DNA from: an uncultured Oscillospiraceae bacterium
GTDB lineage: Bacteria; Bacillota; Clostridia; Oscillospirales; Acutalibacteraceae
Direction of reading: 5' to 3'
Length of the DNA: 15,390 bases
NCBI GenBank assembly: GCA_902462665.1
Contig: CABQCM010000003.1
Coordinates: 1-15,390, forward strand
Positions 13,985-15,390 of this stretch are shown piece after piece. Position numbers and translations under genes: made by a program. How positions within the stretch are numbered: position 1 is the stretch's first letter; every line of letters begins with the position of its first letter. The notes under the pieces are model-generated. The model searched no databases and had not been told where the DNA came from. It saw only the letters and a program-made list of their open reading frames with translations.

Positions 13985-14398
13985 TTAAACCACCAGACCG
14001 CAAACAATCCCCAGGATCGTGCCGGCCGCTACCTCAACTGGCGTATGCCCGAGAATGATGCGAAGCCGCTCCTGATTGATTTTGTGCGTCTCGTCAAACT
14101 CATCGAGAAGCTGGTTGATGCGAATGGCCTGCAAGCCGACCGACTGTCTGACGTTGGTCGCATCATACATCACCACCAAGGAAAAAACGGCGCAGATAGC
14201 AAAGGCAATGGAGGTAAAGCCCTCCAGCATACCAACCCGGGTGGAAAGGGCGACCACCAACGCCGTGTGGGAACTGGGCATACCGCCCGAGGTTGCCATC
14301 GTGGCCAGACGAAGCTTTTTGGTCTTAATACAGGCGATGACCGTCTTGATGACCTGGGCCAAAAACCAGGCTACCACGGCTGCAATAAGCGCTTCCAA
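13985..14398 (-). CDS. Divergent PAP2 family (DUF212) membrane protein
   Basis: A protein of about 137 residues with three to four hydrophobic segments. Motifs of the divergent PAP2/DUF212 family are GGMPSSHTALVVAL, MYDATNVRQSVGLQA and LGHTPVEVAAGTILG, which echo the phosphatase signatures SGH and HxxxxE of acid phosphatases. Members are presumed lipid-phosphate phosphatases; no firm substrate is known. TTG 14398 is chosen because AGAAAGGA lies about 12 nt upstream and the N-terminus (LEALIAAVVAWFLAQVIKTVI) then fits family members. The frame stays open to a TTG at 14440 without SD, and an out-of-frame ATG lies between. The gene is downstream of lexA on the same strand, but hairpins lie between, so it may be a separate transcript. 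Confidence 0.88.
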   Translation of the reverse strand: MEALIAAVVAWFLAQVIKTVIACIKTKKLRLATMATSGGMPSSHTALVVALSTRVGMLEGFTSIAFAICAVFSLVVMYDATNVRQSVGLQAIRINQLLDEFDETHKINQERLRIILGHTPVEVAAGTILGIVCGLVV

Positions 14399-14487
14399 TG
14401 AATTACCATATCCTTTCTTAACGCACGAAAACGATTTCAAAGCATAGGCCGATCGGTGATTTCAGCTTGCAAAACATGTTGACCATC

Positions 14488-14523
14488 GTCGATCAAAGAT
14501 CATGGCAACTTTCGTTGATCGAC
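14488..14523 (-). repeat. Hairpin upstream of the DUF212 gene
   Basis: GTCGATCAA (14488-14496) pairs perfectly with TTGATCGAC (14515-14523), with an inner AG/CT extension and a loop ATCATGGCAA. No T-run follows on the minus strand. It lies between the large palindrome after lexA and the DUF212 start, so it may be an operator or a leader hairpin. Confidence 0.5.
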
Positions 14524-14527
14524 CGAT

Positions 14528-14665
14528 AAAAACAGACGGCATGCACAAAAGCAAGCCCTGGAAGCCAGTGTTCACGCCTCGGATGCCGGCAGACTATCCG
14601 TAAACACCAACAGCCAACCGGATCGGCAATTTATTCGCTTCCAGGGCATCTTGTGCTTGCCGTCT
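14528..14665 (-). repeat. 132-bp imperfect palindrome with T-run, after lexA
   Basis: Left arm 14534-14565 and right arm 14637-14665 are complementary in three blocks: AGACGGCA, GCACAA and GCCCTGGAAGC, with small internal loops. A 9-bp inner stem (GTGTTTACG with CGTGAACAC, one G-U, read on the minus strand) stacks next to the 3' arm. On the minus strand it begins 7 nt after the lexA stop and ends in GTTTTTA. It probably terminates lexA transcription; the branched interior is larger than a simple terminator. Confidence 0.65.
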
Positions 14666-14672
14666 AAAGCAA

Positions 14673-15260
14673 TCACTCGTAGCTGCGAACGCTGGCGACA
14701 ACCCGCCCTAAAATCTCGCAATGGTCGGTATAAATGGGTTCAAACGCATCGTTTTCCGGTTGGAGGCGAACCTGCCCATCCTCCAAGAAAAAACGCTTGA
14801 CCGTGGCCTCATCGTCAATCAAAGCTACCACAATCTGACGATCCTCCGCTACGGCGCACTGCTCGGCAATGACCAGATCACCGTCGAGAATACCGGCGTT
14901 TTTCATGCTCTCGCCCACCACGCGAAGAGCAAACAGGGTGCGCCCTGGACGGCTGGAGGAATACGGGATATATCCCTCAATCTGCTCGACCGCGAGAATG
15001 GGAAGCCCGGCGGTAACCCGCCCGACGATGGGCACCGGCTCCGACTGCATGCCCCGCAGACGAATGCCGCGGGAACAGCCGCTGTCGCGCTCGATATACC
15101 CCATAGTCTCCAACTCGGCCAGCTTGGAATGCACACAGGAGGTGGATTTGATCCCCGTAGCCGCACAAATCTCCCGAATGCTGGGCGGCACGCCGTCTCT
15201 GGCTCGGGTACGCAAAAACTCGAGCACCTTTTCCTGATTTTTGCTAAGTGGACGCTCCAT
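14673..15260 (-). CDS. lexA: LexA repressor, SOS regulator
   Basis: A 195-residue LexA. The N-terminal winged HTH (residues 1-70, PLSKNQEKVLEFLRTRARDG...PPSIREICAATGIKSTSCVHSKLAELETMGYI) binds SOS boxes. The C-terminal S24 latent protease has the self-cleavage site Ala84-Gly85 (GRVTAGLPI), nucleophile Ser118 (VVGESMKNAGI) and general base Lys155 (ATVKRFF). RecA-ssDNA triggers autocleavage and derepression. ATG 15260 is chosen, with AAGGA about 10 nt upstream. The frame extends to a TTG at 15299, and GTG 15269 is too close to the SD. A consensus promoter lies upstream. No GAAC-N4-GTTC type SOS box is visible between that promoter and the gene, unusual for an autoregulated lexA. Confidence 0.95.
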   Translation of the reverse strand: MERPLSKNQEKVLEFLRTRARDGVPPSIREICAATGIKSTSCVHSKLAELETMGYIERDSGCSRGIRLRGMQSEPVPIVGRVTAGLPILAVEQIEGYIPYSSSRPGRTLFALRVVGESMKNAGILDGDLVIAEQCAVAEDRQIVVALIDDEATVKRFFLEDGQVRLQPENDAFEPIYTDHCEILGRVVASVRSYE

Positions 15261-15335
15261 GGCATTCACAATCCTTTTTGAATTTGCAGCAGAGGCCAAA
15301 ACTGCCGGTGCGGTGAGGCCGCCTACCTTTCTTAC

Positions 15336-15364
15336 ATTTTAACCGTCGGCAGCCCCTGCGTCAA
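15336..15364 (-). promoter_or_regulatory. Sigma-A promoter of lexA
   Basis: On the minus strand TTGACG (15364-15359), a 17-nt spacer and TAAAAT (15341-15336). The predicted start near 15329 gives a 5' UTR of about 69 nt. No clostridial/Bacillus-type LexA box overlaps it within the visible sequence. Confidence 0.7.
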
Positions 15365-15390
15365 CCCTTATTTGCGTTTCGTTTCCTCAC

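Overview
The window looks like chromosomal DNA of an anaerobic, polysaccharide-using clostridium, probably of the Ruminococcaceae/Oscillospirales type. The evidence is a secreted protein with a cellulosome-style dockerin, a secreted discoidin-like repeat protein, Firmicutes-type ribosome binding sites, a single-chain bacterial GlyS, a Gram-positive-type LexA, a MepA-like MATE pump and a sodium-pump decarboxylase subunit. Most of the window is fairly GC-rich. The stretch from about 1630 to 3800 is clearly AT-rich and looks acquired.

Layout. At 1-670 (minus) lies the start of a secreted F5/8-type-C-like repeat protein. It is divergent from an AraC-family regulator (751-1629, plus). From 1630 to about 3800 is an AT-rich islet with one serine beta-lactamase-family gene (2053-3051). 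It is bracketed by two related direct repeats (1843-1910 and 3421-3498) and contains several hairpins. It is followed by a small XRE regulator (3807-4031) whose SD lies inside a palindrome, and then by a decayed gene (about 4081-4903). A promoter at 4866-4894 drives a yybP-ykoY (Mn2+) riboswitch with a mutually exclusive terminator (4928-5061). Downstream are a sodium-translocating decarboxylase beta subunit (5141-6271) and an unlisted 46-aa gamma-like membrane protein (6290-6430), closed by a strong terminator (6456-6500).

From 6535 to 15260 all genes are on the minus strand. In transcription order, right to left, they are lexA, a divergent-PAP2 (DUF212) membrane protein, a dockerin protein with two beta-propeller modules, a hypothetical protein, glyS, a cytidylate-kinase-like protein and a MATE transporter. 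lexA and glyS have clear sigma-A promoters. Just after the stop codons of lexA and glyS sit two large imperfect palindromes (132 and 150 bp) with T-runs on the transcribed side. They may be elaborate terminators, structured RNAs or MITE-like repeats.

The most interesting point is the Mn2+ riboswitch in front of a sodium-pump decarboxylase beta/gamma pair, because this RNA class normally controls manganese exporters and related metal proteins. No tRNA, rRNA, CRISPR array or intact transposase/integrase was seen. All calls come from reading the sequence; no database search was run.
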